This document shows positions 25,826-33,971 of a stretch of DNA of 64,000 bases, piece after piece. The translations under genes and the position numbers were made by a program. Each line of letters opens with the position of its first letter. The stretch's first letter is position 1. Source of the DNA: Faecalibacterium duncaniae (GTDB lineage Bacteria > Bacillota > Clostridia > Oscillospirales > Ruminococcaceae); assembly GCF_010509575.1 (NCBI RefSeq), contig NZ_CP048437.1, positions 2,108,001 through 2,172,000 on the forward strand, given 5' to 3'. The notes beneath the pieces were generated by a model. The model had not been told where the DNA came from and searched no databases. It was given only the letters and a program-made list of their open reading frames with translations.

Positions 25826-26788
25826 ATGGTTGAAATTGTATTTAGTGAGAGTGCCTGTGGAAGTTTGAAAATTGCCCAAACTTACGGCAGGGGAAAATAT
25901 AGAGGAAGTGCAATTTCGGTATTTATAAGGCACGAAAACGGGAGTGTTCCATCTTCAAATGAAATGAAAGAAGCACAACTTCAAGCACAAGAACAAGAAT
26001 GTATTGCTTGGGAAAATGCTATTCCATTGGGAGGCAAGAGCAGTGATGTTTATTGTTTTGATATGGCTCTTAGTGTGGGAGATATTTCTGATAATGAAAT
26101 TGGCGAACAGAGGAAAAATGTTCTCAAGAAAATGCTGTCTGTCTGGTTTGTAGAGGATTTAGATTATCAGGTTGAAGAAAAAATACAGAAAATTAAAACT
26201 ACATTGTCCTCAGTTATTGAACGATATGTAGCTGGGGAAGAAGTTCGCATTTGGTATAGCTATAATCCGGATGAACTTTGCGGTATGTACTGGCTTATGA
26301 AACAACTTCGACCATTAAACTGTCAGACAACAATTTATTTGGTTAAATTACCTACATGGGAATATGGAAAAGAAAATGCTATGACATCTAAAATATCATG
26401 GGGTGAGGTGTCTCCTGGCGAATGGGGAAATTATATAACTCTACAAGAGAAAGCTGAGCCTGTATTTCTTTCAGCTTGCGCTATGAAATGGAATCAACTT
26501 CAAAATGAAAATGCACCTTTGCGTGCAATGTTAAATGGTAAATTGCAAAGCGTTTCAGAAGATATATATGATAGTTTCATTCTTCGTGAAATTGCGGAAC
26601 AGCCAGAACAATTCAAAATGGCTATTGTCATAGGTAATGTTTTAGGAAAATATCAACTTGGAATTAGTGATGTATGGATTTCCAATCGCATTGATAAAAT
26701 GCTTGAAGATGGTGTGTTGGAAATTATACAGGACGCACCAAAGGGAGAAACAAATTATCGCCGGATATTAAGAAAACGAATGAAATAA
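25826..26788 (+). CDS. DUF1835/DUF3658-domain cargo protein
   Basis: 320 residues. The N-terminal EIVFSESACGSLKIAQ is the DUF1835 start; the C-terminal part (about 210-320, EPVFLSACAMKWNQLQNENAPLRAML) matches DUF3658. It is AT-rich compared with its neighbours and follows tnpV by 30 bp. Biochemical role unknown. It is probably acquired cargo. Confidence 0.8.
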   Translation: MVEIVFSESACGSLKIAQTYGRGKYRGSAISVFIRHENGSVPSSNEMKEAQLQAQEQECIAWENAIPLGGKSSDVYCFDMALSVGDISDNEIGEQRKNVLKKMLSVWFVEDLDYQVEEKIQKIKTTLSSVIERYVAGEEVRIWYSYNPDELCGMYWLMKQLRPLNCQTTIYLVKLPTWEYGKENAMTSKISWGEVSPGEWGNYITLQEKAEPVFLSACAMKWNQLQNENAPLRAMLNGKLQSVSEDIYDSFILREIAEQPEQFKMAIVIGNVLGKYQLGISDVWISNRIDKMLEDGVLEIIQDAPKGETNYRRILRKRMK

Positions 26789-26801
26789 TAACCACAGTAA
26801 G

Positions 26802-26850
26802 AACCGCTGCTACATGGAAGGCATCCCAACCATGCAACAGCGGTTTTTCT
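26802..26850. terminator. Bidirectional terminator
   Basis: AACCGCTG (26802-26809) pairs with CAGCGGTT (26838-26845), followed by T residues. It separates the convergent DUF1835 gene and the minus-strand regulator. Confidence 0.8.
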
Positions 26851-27657
26851 TTATCGTTTTTTCCTCTGGCTGATAGGCGTTCCCATTTTCTTTGATTTTT
26901 TGAGAATCCGAATCAGCCAGCGAAATTCTTCGTCTGACAGATTTTTATAGTTGATACCGAGCTGCTTGCAGTAAAGTACAACGAGCTTTTCATCCCGGCT
27001 GCCCTTGAAATTTTCGACCGCTTCCAGATTTTCTTTCAGTTCATCAGCAACGGTGGTCTGGGGTGCACTCTCGCTGTCCTTTTTGTGAGCTTCCCGAATA
27101 TCCCGGATAATGAGATTGAGGTCATCCCGTACCATCTGACTGAAATACTCATCATCACTGATATGGGCGGCTTGCAACACTTTCAAATGGGGGTCGTCTT
27201 CGCCAGGGCGATACCGTTCAATGATTTCATGCCGGACGGTATCGACAAGGGCATTGAGGTTCTGAATCTGCATGGTGGCAATCCCATCCACATAAATCTC
27301 AATATCCGCAAGAAACTTGATAAAATCCTTATGTGTGGCAAGTTCGCACAGCAGACGGTTGTTAATCCGACCACTTTTCAGAAGTGCTACCATTTCATCG
27401 CTCAAATGCAGCTCCCTTAATGGCGTGTTGATCTCCGCCCGGTTCTCTGTCCGGCAAAAGAGATAATCGAGGGACACCCCATAAAAATCTGCCAGCAGGA
27501 TAAGGTTGCCATGATTGATTTCCTTATAGTCGTCTTTTTCATAACTGCCAAGAGCCGATTTTGAAATACCCGTTTGCTCAGCCAGTTCTTCCAGTTTTAA
27601 TCCTTTGTTTAATCGTAAATCTTTTAGCCGTTCCTGTATTGTAGTAGCTCCGTTCAT
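26851..27657 (-). CDS. XRE-family regulator with long C-terminal domain
   Basis: 268 residues from ATG at 27657. Helix-turn-helix about 10-65 (LKDLRLNKGLKLEELAEQTGISKSALGSYE...). The remaining 200 residues are helical and of unknown function, ending in a very basic tail (LKKSKKMGTPISQRKKR). The track-like upstream extension reads through its own promoter and is rejected. It faces the rest of IME B and likely controls its maintenance or transfer genes. Confidence 0.85.
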   Translation of the reverse strand: MNGATTIQERLKDLRLNKGLKLEELAEQTGISKSALGSYEKDDYKEINHGNLILLADFYGVSLDYLFCRTENRAEINTPLRELHLSDEMVALLKSGRINNRLLCELATHKDFIKFLADIEIYVDGIATMQIQNLNALVDTVRHEIIERYRPGEDDPHLKVLQAAHISDDEYFSQMVRDDLNLIIRDIREAHKKDSESAPQTTVADELKENLEAVENFKGSRDEKLVVLYCKQLGINYKNLSDEEFRWLIRILKKSKKMGTPISQRKKR

Positions 27658-27696
27658 TGAAGCAGTTCCCCCTTTTTGACAACATATATAACCGTT

Positions 27697-27720
27697 GAAT
27701 TGATTATACCATATCAATTC
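27697..27720 (-). promoter_or_regulatory. Operator spanning the -10 of the XRE regulator
   Basis: GAATTGAT (27697-27704) and ATCAATTC (27713-27720) form a perfect 8-bp dyad that includes the minus-strand TATAAT (27708-27703). No good -35 is seen. Autoregulation is likely. Confidence 0.55.
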
Positions 27721-28141
27721 CGCAATCGTGGAAATTTTTGATTTTTGCCCTTAATTCCTACTTTGTGGACATACCGCACGAGGCACAAAAATGTTCTATG
27801 ATACAGGTAGTTCATCGATGGATTATTCCAATCGAATGACCAGCCTGTGTGGGATATGCTTCCCCGGCGATGTAGTGCCATGACTTTTGGCAGGGATGTG
27901 GAGGAACCCTGACCGAAACGAGCATACCAAAGGGAGCGATACGCCGCTGTGAGATTCAGGGGAGGAACGACACCGGGGAGAACTGGCGAACTGACACCGA
28001 AATGATACCGAAACACGACAATCTGATAGGGGGATAGTCTACCCTATCGCTGATACTTCGGGAGATTTTAGGCGGCTCTATGGCTGTAATTTTGCCGAAA
28101 ATCGCCCCGAAACCATACACGAAAACGGGAGGAAGCGCAAT
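27721..28141. other. 420-bp stretch without a recognisable gene in IME B
   Basis: Short minus-strand ORFs here have no family features. A GATAGGG/CCCTATC hairpin lies at 28025-28048, about 100 bp before the next gene. It may be a leader or regulatory region; nothing else is recognised. Confidence 0.4.
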
Positions 28142-28330
28142 ATGCCGAGAATGAGCAAAAAGAGGAAGCATGAGCTTTCTTTTTACCTCAATGACCGGGG
28201 GCGTGTCACTTACAACGAATTATGCCGGAAATGCCAGCATGGGTGCAGGCAGAGCTTCCGGGCGGTTGTGATTGACTGCCCCCGTTATTTATCCAAACGA
28301 GCAAAGAAAAAGGAGGAACACACCGAATGA
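28142..28330 (+). CDS. Small Cys-containing conserved protein
   Basis: 62 residues, very basic, with C-x2-C-x3-C followed by a later Cys (NELCRKCQHGCRQSF...DCPRYL), possibly a zinc site. GGGAGGA precedes ATG. It overlaps the next ORF by 4 nt. Found at the head of mobilisation operons in similar elements. Confidence 0.7.
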   Translation: MPRMSKKRKHELSFYLNDRGRVTYNELCRKCQHGCRQSFRAVVIDCPRYLSKRAKKKEEHTE

Positions 28331-28668
28331 ATTTTGAATTTATGACGATAGACACACCATTGCCGCCCTGTATGGCTTTTCCAAGAGCGTTGACAGGGTT
28401 TCCAGTCAGCAGCACCGCAAAGGTCATGTACTGCCGGATGTTGGACGCTATGCTCTCCAATGGGCAGGAGGACGAGAACGGAATCCTGTTTGTCTGCTTC
28501 CCTGTCACAGCCATTGCCGCAGTCCTGTCCCGCAGCTCTATGACGGTCAAGCGTTCTTTGAATGAACTGGAAAACGCCGGACTTATCATGCGGGTGCGTC
28601 AGGGCGTTGGAGAACCAAACAGGATTTATGTGCTGATACCGGGAAAGGAGGACGCTGCCCTTGCCTGA
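28327..28668 (+). CDS. Short RepA-like winged-helix protein
   Basis: 113 residues. LPPCMAFPRALTGFPVSSTAKVMYCRMLDAML resembles the RepA_N start, and VTAIAAVLSRSSMTVKRSLNELENAGLIMRVRQG is a winged helix. It is much shorter than the ICE RepA (289), so it may be a regulator or a reduced initiator. It overlaps both neighbours. Confidence 0.7.
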   Translation: MNFEFMTIDTPLPPCMAFPRALTGFPVSSTAKVMYCRMLDAMLSNGQEDENGILFVCFPVTAIAAVLSRSSMTVKRSLNELENAGLIMRVRQGVGEPNRIYVLIPGKEDAALA

Positions 28669-28957
28669 TACTTCAAAGCTGGAAAAACTCAATCGGGAGT
28701 TGGAGAAAAGCGAAAAGAAACTGCGGAAAGCCATCAATGATGAAAAGGCATTGCAGCACCAGTTAAAGCAGCTTACCCGAAAGGAACGGACGCACCGGCT
28801 CTGTACTCGTGGCGGTATGCTGGAAAGTTTTCTGCAAGAGCCGGAACGCCTGACAGATGATGATGTCATGCTGTTGTTGAAACTCATTTTTCACAGGCAG
28901 GACACGCAGGAACTATTGAAAAAACTGCTGGAACGGGAGAAGCCGGAAACCCCTTAG
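28661..28957 (+). CDS. DUF3847-family protein
   Basis: 98 residues from TTG at 28661, 9 nt after AAAGGAGG. Coiled coil LEKLNRELEKSEKKLRKAINDEKALQHQL, then RTHRLCTRGGMLESFL. Paralogue of 16440-16736. It ends 8 bp before the oriT core. Confidence 0.8.
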   Translation: MPDTSKLEKLNRELEKSEKKLRKAINDEKALQHQLKQLTRKERTHRLCTRGGMLESFLQEPERLTDDDVMLLLKLIFHRQDTQELLKKLLEREKPETP

Positions 28958-28964
28958 TTTACTA

Positions 28965-29005
28965 AGGGCGCAATTATACACCACCCAGAGGTTGGTGCAT
29001 TGCGT
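28965..29005. other. Candidate oriT of IME B (RSF1010-like core)
   Basis: On the minus strand 28976-28965 reads TAATTGCGCCCT, differing at one base from the IME A/RSF1010 core. CACCA (28979-28983)/TGGTG (28993-28997) forms the neighbouring hairpin. Position after DUF3847 matches IME A. Confidence 0.7.
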
Positions 29006-29186
29006 TCTCCGAAGGCTCCTCGCCGGAGGGCTGTGATTTTCCGCAGTCATGGTCTGCTCCAAATCATACAGGGGACGCTACACTTCCCCTGCGCTGGCTG
29101 CCGCCAGCTACCCTTTTGTGGACTTGCCTGTTGGGGACACCTTGCGGTGCAAGCTGTTCCCAGCCGACAAGTTTCATAAAATACGC

Positions 29187-29215
29187 TATCTTTTCGATAG
29201 GCGATGAAGTATAAT
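29187..29215 (+). promoter_or_regulatory. Promoter of the IME B lipoprotein
   Basis: -10 TATAAT at 29210-29215 in the context GATGAAGTATAATG, shared with the cargo promoters at 46994 and 50390. The -35 is poor. Confidence 0.5.
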
Positions 29216-29253
29216 GGAGATGACAACAAATCGGAATTTGAGGAGGTATTCAT

Positions 29254-29754
29254 ATGAAGAGAGCATTGCTTTTTATTTTCATGACGGTTTGTGTATTAGG
29301 AATGTCCGCCTGTAGCAGCAAAGACGCCATGCCAGAAACATCAGATTCTGCCAGCAATCCGGTTCAGAATACAGATATCAGTAATCTGAATGGAGGAAAA
29401 ATCTGGTCTGAACAAGATATTGTGTCTATGTTCTCTCTTGTGCAAGAAACAGATTGGGAATACATAGACTGTGTTTTAATTCCAGATCATGCCAGTGACC
29501 GTGTTGGTGCAGTACTCTTCCGGAACGATAAGGAGCAATCAAGCAATGTTGCGTTCTTTGATGCAGACGGATACTTTCAACAGTATGGCACATATGCAAG
29601 AATGTCTGACGAACCTGATTTTCAGTATCTCGGAGGTGGTGCGGTAACATTTAAGCTGGAAACAGAAGATGGTATAATCTATAACTACACGATCACAATC
29701 TCGATCGATGGCAGTAATGTGAATTTTAAAGCGGAAGATGATTTGCCAAAATAA
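29254..29754 (+). CDS. Cargo lipoprotein
   Basis: 166 residues. Signal peptide MKRALLFIFMTVCVLGMSAC with lipobox GMSAC (Cys20), a Ser/Asn-rich linker, then a beta-rich domain. It should be anchored outside the membrane. Function unknown; a surface or entry-exclusion role is possible. It has its own promoter, GAGGAGG ribosome site and a terminator, so it is a free-standing cargo unit between oriT and relaxase. Confidence 0.75.
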   Translation: MKRALLFIFMTVCVLGMSACSSKDAMPETSDSASNPVQNTDISNLNGGKIWSEQDIVSMFSLVQETDWEYIDCVLIPDHASDRVGAVLFRNDKEQSSNVAFFDADGYFQQYGTYARMSDEPDFQYLGGGAVTFKLETEDGIIYNYTITISIDGSNVNFKAEDDLPK

Positions 29755-29838
29755 ATTCAAGTTTGTCAGCTTCACATCGGGTCAACTTGCCCCGAACTTT
29801 TACAATTAAATACCCGCCGCCCACATAGCGGCACACCG

Positions 29839-29873
29839 AGCAGGAAATCTGAAAAAGGTCTCCTGCTTTTTTT
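29839..29873 (+). terminator. Terminator of the lipoprotein gene
   Basis: AGCAGGA (29839-29845)/TCCTGCT (29861-29867) with a T7 run. Almost the same sequence follows the lipoprotein of IME C at 51065-51097. Confidence 0.85.
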
Positions 29874-29935
29874 CTGCCAAAATGAGGTGGTAAAACGCCA
29901 CCCCATCCACCAATTACCGAAAGGAGGGACACGAA

Positions 29936-31516
29936 ATGCCCTGCCCACACAACGAAATCACGATTGTTCAGCGCAGCCAGCGACAGTCTGCGGTTGCCGC
30001 CGCTGCTTACCAAAGCGGCGAAAAGCTGTTCTGTGAATACGACCAGCAAGTGAAGCACTACCCGGAAAAGCGTGGTATCGTCCACAATGAGATTCTGCTC
30101 CCAGCAAATGCCCCGCCGGAGTATGCAGACCGTAATACCTTATGGAACGCCGCCGAAGCGGTGGAAAAACAATGGAACTCCCAGCTTGCAAGGCGGTGGG
30201 TGCTTACCATCCCCAGAGAGATACCGCCCGACCAGTATGCTGTCCTTGTCCGGGAGTTTTGTGAGCAGCAGTTTGTTTCCAAAGGCATGATTGCTGATTT
30301 TGCAATCCATGACCCCCATCCGCCGGGACACAATCCCCACGCCCATGTCATGCTCACTATGAGGGCAATGGACGAACATGGAAAATGGCTTCCCAAGAGC
30401 CGCAAGGTTTATGACCTTGACGAAAACGGGGAACGGATAAAACTTCCGTCCGGCAGATGGAAAAGCCACAAGGAGGATACGGTGGATTGGAACGACCAGA
30501 AGTATTGCGAAATCTGGCGGCATGAATGGGAGGTCATCCAGAACCGCTATCTGGAAGCCAATGACCGCCCAGAGCGTGTGGACTTGCGTTCTTATGCCAG
30601 ACAGGGGCTTGATATTATCCCTACTGTCCATGAGGGAGCTGCTGTCCGGCAGATGGAAAAGCGGGGTATCCAGACGAACATCGGCAACCTGAACCGGGAA
30701 ATCAGAGCCGCCAACCGCCTGATGAAGTCCATCCGGCAGCTTATCCAAAACCTCAAAGGCTGGATTACCGAGCTGGGAGAAAAACGGAAAGAACTGCTTG
30801 CACAAAAGGCGGCGGAGGAAGCGACACTTCTTCCCAATCTACTGATGAAATATATGGAGATACGAAAGGAAGAACGGAAGGACTGGACGAGGTCTGGACA
30901 AAATCGGGGGACTTCACAGGACTTAAATGCAGTCAGCGAAGCCCTGTCCTATCTCCAGCAAAAGGGGCTTTCCACTGTGGAGGACTTAGAAGCATTTCTG
31001 GAATCTTCCGGGAAATCAGCCGCAGATTACCGCAATCAGATGAAGCCAAAGGAAGCCCGAAGCAAAGTGATTGACGGGATTCTTGCCAGCCGGACAGACT
31101 GCAAGGAATGTAAGCCTGTCTATGAGAAGTACCAGAAGATATTTTTTAAGAAAACAAAGGAGAAATTCAAACAGGAACACTCGGAGGTTGCCCGGTATGA
31201 AAAAGCCGCCACCCACCTTGCCAAGCACCCAGATGATAAGGACAGTACCCAAAAGGAGCTGCAAGAGGAGCAGGAAACGCTTCTGGAAGAAATCGCAGAG
31301 TTGAAAGTACCACTGACCGAGGTACAGGAGGATTTGAAGAAGCTGCGGGACATCCGCTACTGGGTACGGAAAGCCACACCCGGCACAGAGGAAAGTAAAG
31401 AGCCGCCTAAGAAGCAGCCCATCAAGGAAGTCTTGCAGGATAAGGCAGACGAGAAAAAGGCTCAAAGAACCGCCCCGGCACAGGCGAAACACAGACAACA
31501 GGATATGGAACTTTAA
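29936..31516 (+). CDS. MobA/MobL (MOBQ) relaxase of IME B
   Basis: 526 residues. EITIVQRSQRQSAVAAAAYQSGEKL starts the domain; the metal histidines are in GHNPHAHVMLTMR (about 125-138). A coiled-coil C-terminus ends QDMEL. It should nick the oriT at 28965-29005. AGGAGGGA precedes ATG by 8 nt. Its last codons and the spacer after them are nearly identical to those of the unrelated MOBV relaxase of IME C. Confidence 0.92.
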   Translation: MPCPHNEITIVQRSQRQSAVAAAAYQSGEKLFCEYDQQVKHYPEKRGIVHNEILLPANAPPEYADRNTLWNAAEAVEKQWNSQLARRWVLTIPREIPPDQYAVLVREFCEQQFVSKGMIADFAIHDPHPPGHNPHAHVMLTMRAMDEHGKWLPKSRKVYDLDENGERIKLPSGRWKSHKEDTVDWNDQKYCEIWRHEWEVIQNRYLEANDRPERVDLRSYARQGLDIIPTVHEGAAVRQMEKRGIQTNIGNLNREIRAANRLMKSIRQLIQNLKGWITELGEKRKELLAQKAAEEATLLPNLLMKYMEIRKEERKDWTRSGQNRGTSQDLNAVSEALSYLQQKGLSTVEDLEAFLESSGKSAADYRNQMKPKEARSKVIDGILASRTDCKECKPVYEKYQKIFFKKTKEKFKQEHSEVARYEKAATHLAKHPDDKDSTQKELQEEQETLLEEIAELKVPLTEVQEDLKKLRDIRYWVRKATPGTEESKEPPKKQPIKEVLQDKADEKKAQRTAPAQAKHRQQDMEL

Positions 31517-31581
31517 CAGGCACTTGCCATTTTCAATCAGAGAATGTCAGGTGCTTTTCTTATTTTCAAGGAGGGATAGAT

Positions 31582-32226
31582 TTGAATGTATTTGAAGCTG
31601 TGAAGCAGTCCGTCACAACAAGACAGGCTGCGGAGCATTATGGAATCCATGTAGGTCGGAACGGGATGGCTTGCTGCCCGTTCCATAATGATAAAACCCC
31701 AAGCATGAAGCTGGATCGGCGTTACCACTGCTTCGGCTGCGGTGCGGATGGGGATGTGATTGATTTTGCCGCCGCCCTGTATGGGCTGGGAAAGAAAGAA
31801 GCCGCCGTACAACTGGCAAATGACTTTGGGCTTTCCTATGAGGACTGGAAACCGCCGGGAAAGGCAAAAAAGCCCAAGCCCCGGCAGAAATCCCCGGAGG
31901 AACAGTTTCAGGAAGCAAAGAACCGCTGCTTCCGTATCCTTGCCGATTATCTCCACTTGCTTATGGCATGGAGAACGGAATATGCCCCGCACTCCCCAGA
32001 GGAAGCCTTTCATCCCCGGTTTGTGGAAGCCTTACAAAAGCAAGCCCATGTGGAATATCTGCTGGATGTGCTGCTGTTCGGGGAGACAGAGGAAAAAGCG
32101 GCTTTGATTGCGGACTACGGAAAGGATGTGATACAGCTTGAACAGCGAATGGCAGAGCTTGCAGCCGCAGACGCAGCAAGAACTAAAAAACACCATGAAC
32201 GCCATGCAGCCGCCCCAGAGCATTGA
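31582..32226 (+). CDS. CHC2 zinc-finger primase-like protein of IME B
   Basis: 214 residues from TTG at 31582 after AAGGAGGG. The CHC2 zinc finger (ACCPFHNDKTPSMKLD...YHCFGCGADGDVIDF) covers about 30-62. There is no Toprim domain, so it is probably the DNA-binding part of a primase working with the VapE-like ATPase whose gene overlaps it by 89 nt. Confidence 0.88.
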   Translation: MNVFEAVKQSVTTRQAAEHYGIHVGRNGMACCPFHNDKTPSMKLDRRYHCFGCGADGDVIDFAAALYGLGKKEAAVQLANDFGLSYEDWKPPGKAKKPKPRQKSPEEQFQEAKNRCFRILADYLHLLMAWRTEYAPHSPEEAFHPRFVEALQKQAHVEYLLDVLLFGETEEKAALIADYGKDVIQLEQRMAELAAADAARTKKHHERHAAAPEH

Positions 32227-33532
32227 GGAAATCAAGGCGGGGCTGGAAACCACCGAGAAAGGCGGTGTCCGCCAGAGCATACGGAACTGCCTGACCGTAT
32301 TCCAGCGTGACCCTCTGCTTTCCGGGGCTATCGCATACAACATCCTGACCGACCGCAAGGACATCATAAAGCCCATCGGCTTCCACAGGGAAAGCACCGC
32401 CCTGAACGATACGGACATGAAGTATCTGCTTCTCTATCTGGAAGAAACCTACGGGCTTACCAATGAGAAGAAGATTGATAACGCCATCGGGATTGTGGCG
32501 AATGAAAACAAGTACCATCCCATCCGGGACTATCTCAATACCCTTGTGTGGGACGGGACAGAGCGAATCCGTTTCTGCCTGCGGCACTTTCTGGGGGCTG
32601 ACGCAGACGATTACACCTATGAAGCGTTGAAGCTGTTCCTGCTGGGTGCAATCTCACGAGCCTTTCAGCCGGGATGCAAATTTGAAATCATGCTCTGTCT
32701 GGTAGGCGGTCAGGGGGCTGGCAAGTCCACCTTCTTCCGTCTGCTGGCAGTCCGGGACGAGTGGTTCTCCGATGATTTGCGGAAGTTGGACGATGACAAT
32801 GTGTACCGCAAGCTGCAAGGTCACTGGATTATCGAAATGTCGGAAATGATGGCAACCGCCAACGCCAAGAGCATTGAGGAAATCAAGTCATTTTTAAGCC
32901 GGCAGAAAGAGGTTTACAAGATACCCTATGAAACCCACCCGGCAGACCGCCCCCGTCAGTGCGTGTTTGGCGGCACTTCCAATGCCCTTGATTTTCTTCC
33001 CCTTGACCGTTCCGGCAACCGCCGCTTTATCCCCGTCATGGTGTACCCGGAGCAAGCCGAGGTTCACATTTTGGAGGACGAAGCTGCTTCCAGAGCCTAT
33101 ATCGAGCAGATGTGGGCGGAAGCGATGGAGATTTACCGAAGCGGCAGGTTCAAGCTGGCTTTCAGCCCCGACATGCAGCGGTATCTCAAAGAACACCAGC
33201 GAGATTTTATGCCGGAGGACACCAAAGCCGGAATGATACAGGCGTATCTTGATAGGTACACCGGGAGCATGGTCTGCTCCAAGCAGCTCTACAAGGAAGC
33301 TTTGAACCATGCCTTTGACGAGCCGAAGCAATGGGAAATACGGGAAATCAACGAGATTATGAACCAATGCATTGACCGCTGGCGGTACTTCCCGAATCCA
33401 AGAATGTTTTCCGAATACGGCAGACAAAAGGGCTGGGAGCGTGAAAACCCGGCAACGGACTTATGCAACCCGTCTGAAAAAGCAATGGATGGCTTTGTGG
33501 AGGTCACAGAACAGATGGAGCTTCCATTCTGA
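32138..33532 (+). CDS. VapE-like P-loop helicase of IME B
   Basis: 464 residues. Walker A GGQGAGKSTF near 189, Walker B-like HWIIEMSEM near 235, and the arginine-finger region GNRRFIPVMV near 290. It resembles virulence-associated E/SaPI-type replication helicases. A repeat array of origin type begins at its stop. TTG at 32138 is the likely start. Confidence 0.9.
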   Translation: MNSEWQSLQPQTQQELKNTMNAMQPPQSIEEIKAGLETTEKGGVRQSIRNCLTVFQRDPLLSGAIAYNILTDRKDIIKPIGFHRESTALNDTDMKYLLLYLEETYGLTNEKKIDNAIGIVANENKYHPIRDYLNTLVWDGTERIRFCLRHFLGADADDYTYEALKLFLLGAISRAFQPGCKFEIMLCLVGGQGAGKSTFFRLLAVRDEWFSDDLRKLDDDNVYRKLQGHWIIEMSEMMATANAKSIEEIKSFLSRQKEVYKIPYETHPADRPRQCVFGGTSNALDFLPLDRSGNRRFIPVMVYPEQAEVHILEDEAASRAYIEQMWAEAMEIYRSGRFKLAFSPDMQRYLKEHQRDFMPEDTKAGMIQAYLDRYTGSMVCSKQLYKEALNHAFDEPKQWEIREINEIMNQCIDRWRYFPNPRMFSEYGRQKGWERENPATDLCNPSEKAMDGFVEVTEQMELPF

Positions 33533-33539
33533 AAATGAC

Positions 33540-33735
33540 AGCCCGTTGCACCCCCTGTTGCTATCCCGTTGCCGAGCCGGTTGCCGGAGAAAACCCCTTA
33601 TTTCCGGGCGTTTCTCCCTTATGACAACCAAAACAACAGAAAAATAAAAGAAAAGTATAAATAGTAACCATCGCCAGATTGAGATTGTTTGCAAGGTCTT
33701 TTGAAGCCCGTTGTCGGACTTCGTTGCCGACACCC
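33540..33735. other. Candidate replication origin (iterons) of IME B
   Basis: GTTGC occurs at 33545, 33557, 33568 and 33580 (spacing 11-12 bp). Inverted GACAAC copies lie near 33622, then an AT-rich tract (about 33635-33680), then GTTGTC and GTTGCC at about 33710 and 33723. Repeats flanking AT-rich DNA beside the helicase match the SaPI/phage-type origin plan. Confidence 0.55.
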
Positions 33736-33773
33736 TCTGTCTGGCTATTTTCATGTATGGAGGATAACTGCCT

Positions 33774-33971
33774 ATGGCAAAAAACAAAACAGAGATTCAT
33801 GTGACTACTGTGTTTGACGGGGAACTGGACGCAACCGATGTATTCGTCAGCCTGATTTCCCAGAAATACGGAAAGACAAATACAAAAGAATATCTTGCTA
33901 AAAAGAAAGATATAGACTATAATGAAGATGAGGTTCAAAAGAGCCAGATACCGTCTGGATTGTGTGGGTAA
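33774..33971 (+). CDS. Small hypothetical protein before the IME B recombinase
   Basis: 65 residues (KTEIHVTTVFDGELDATDVFVSLISQKYG...), with GGAGG upstream of ATG. It occupies the slot that a TnpW-like gene has in IME C. Possibly an excision factor; unproven. Its stop directly abuts the recombinase ATG. Confidence 0.6.
   Translation: MAKNKTEIHVTTVFDGELDATDVFVSLISQKYGKTNTKEYLAKKKDIDYNEDEVQKSQIPSGLCG

Noticed and set aside
27714..28171. Two short minus-strand ORFs
   Set aside because: They overlap the regulator promoter and lack starts with ribosome sites.
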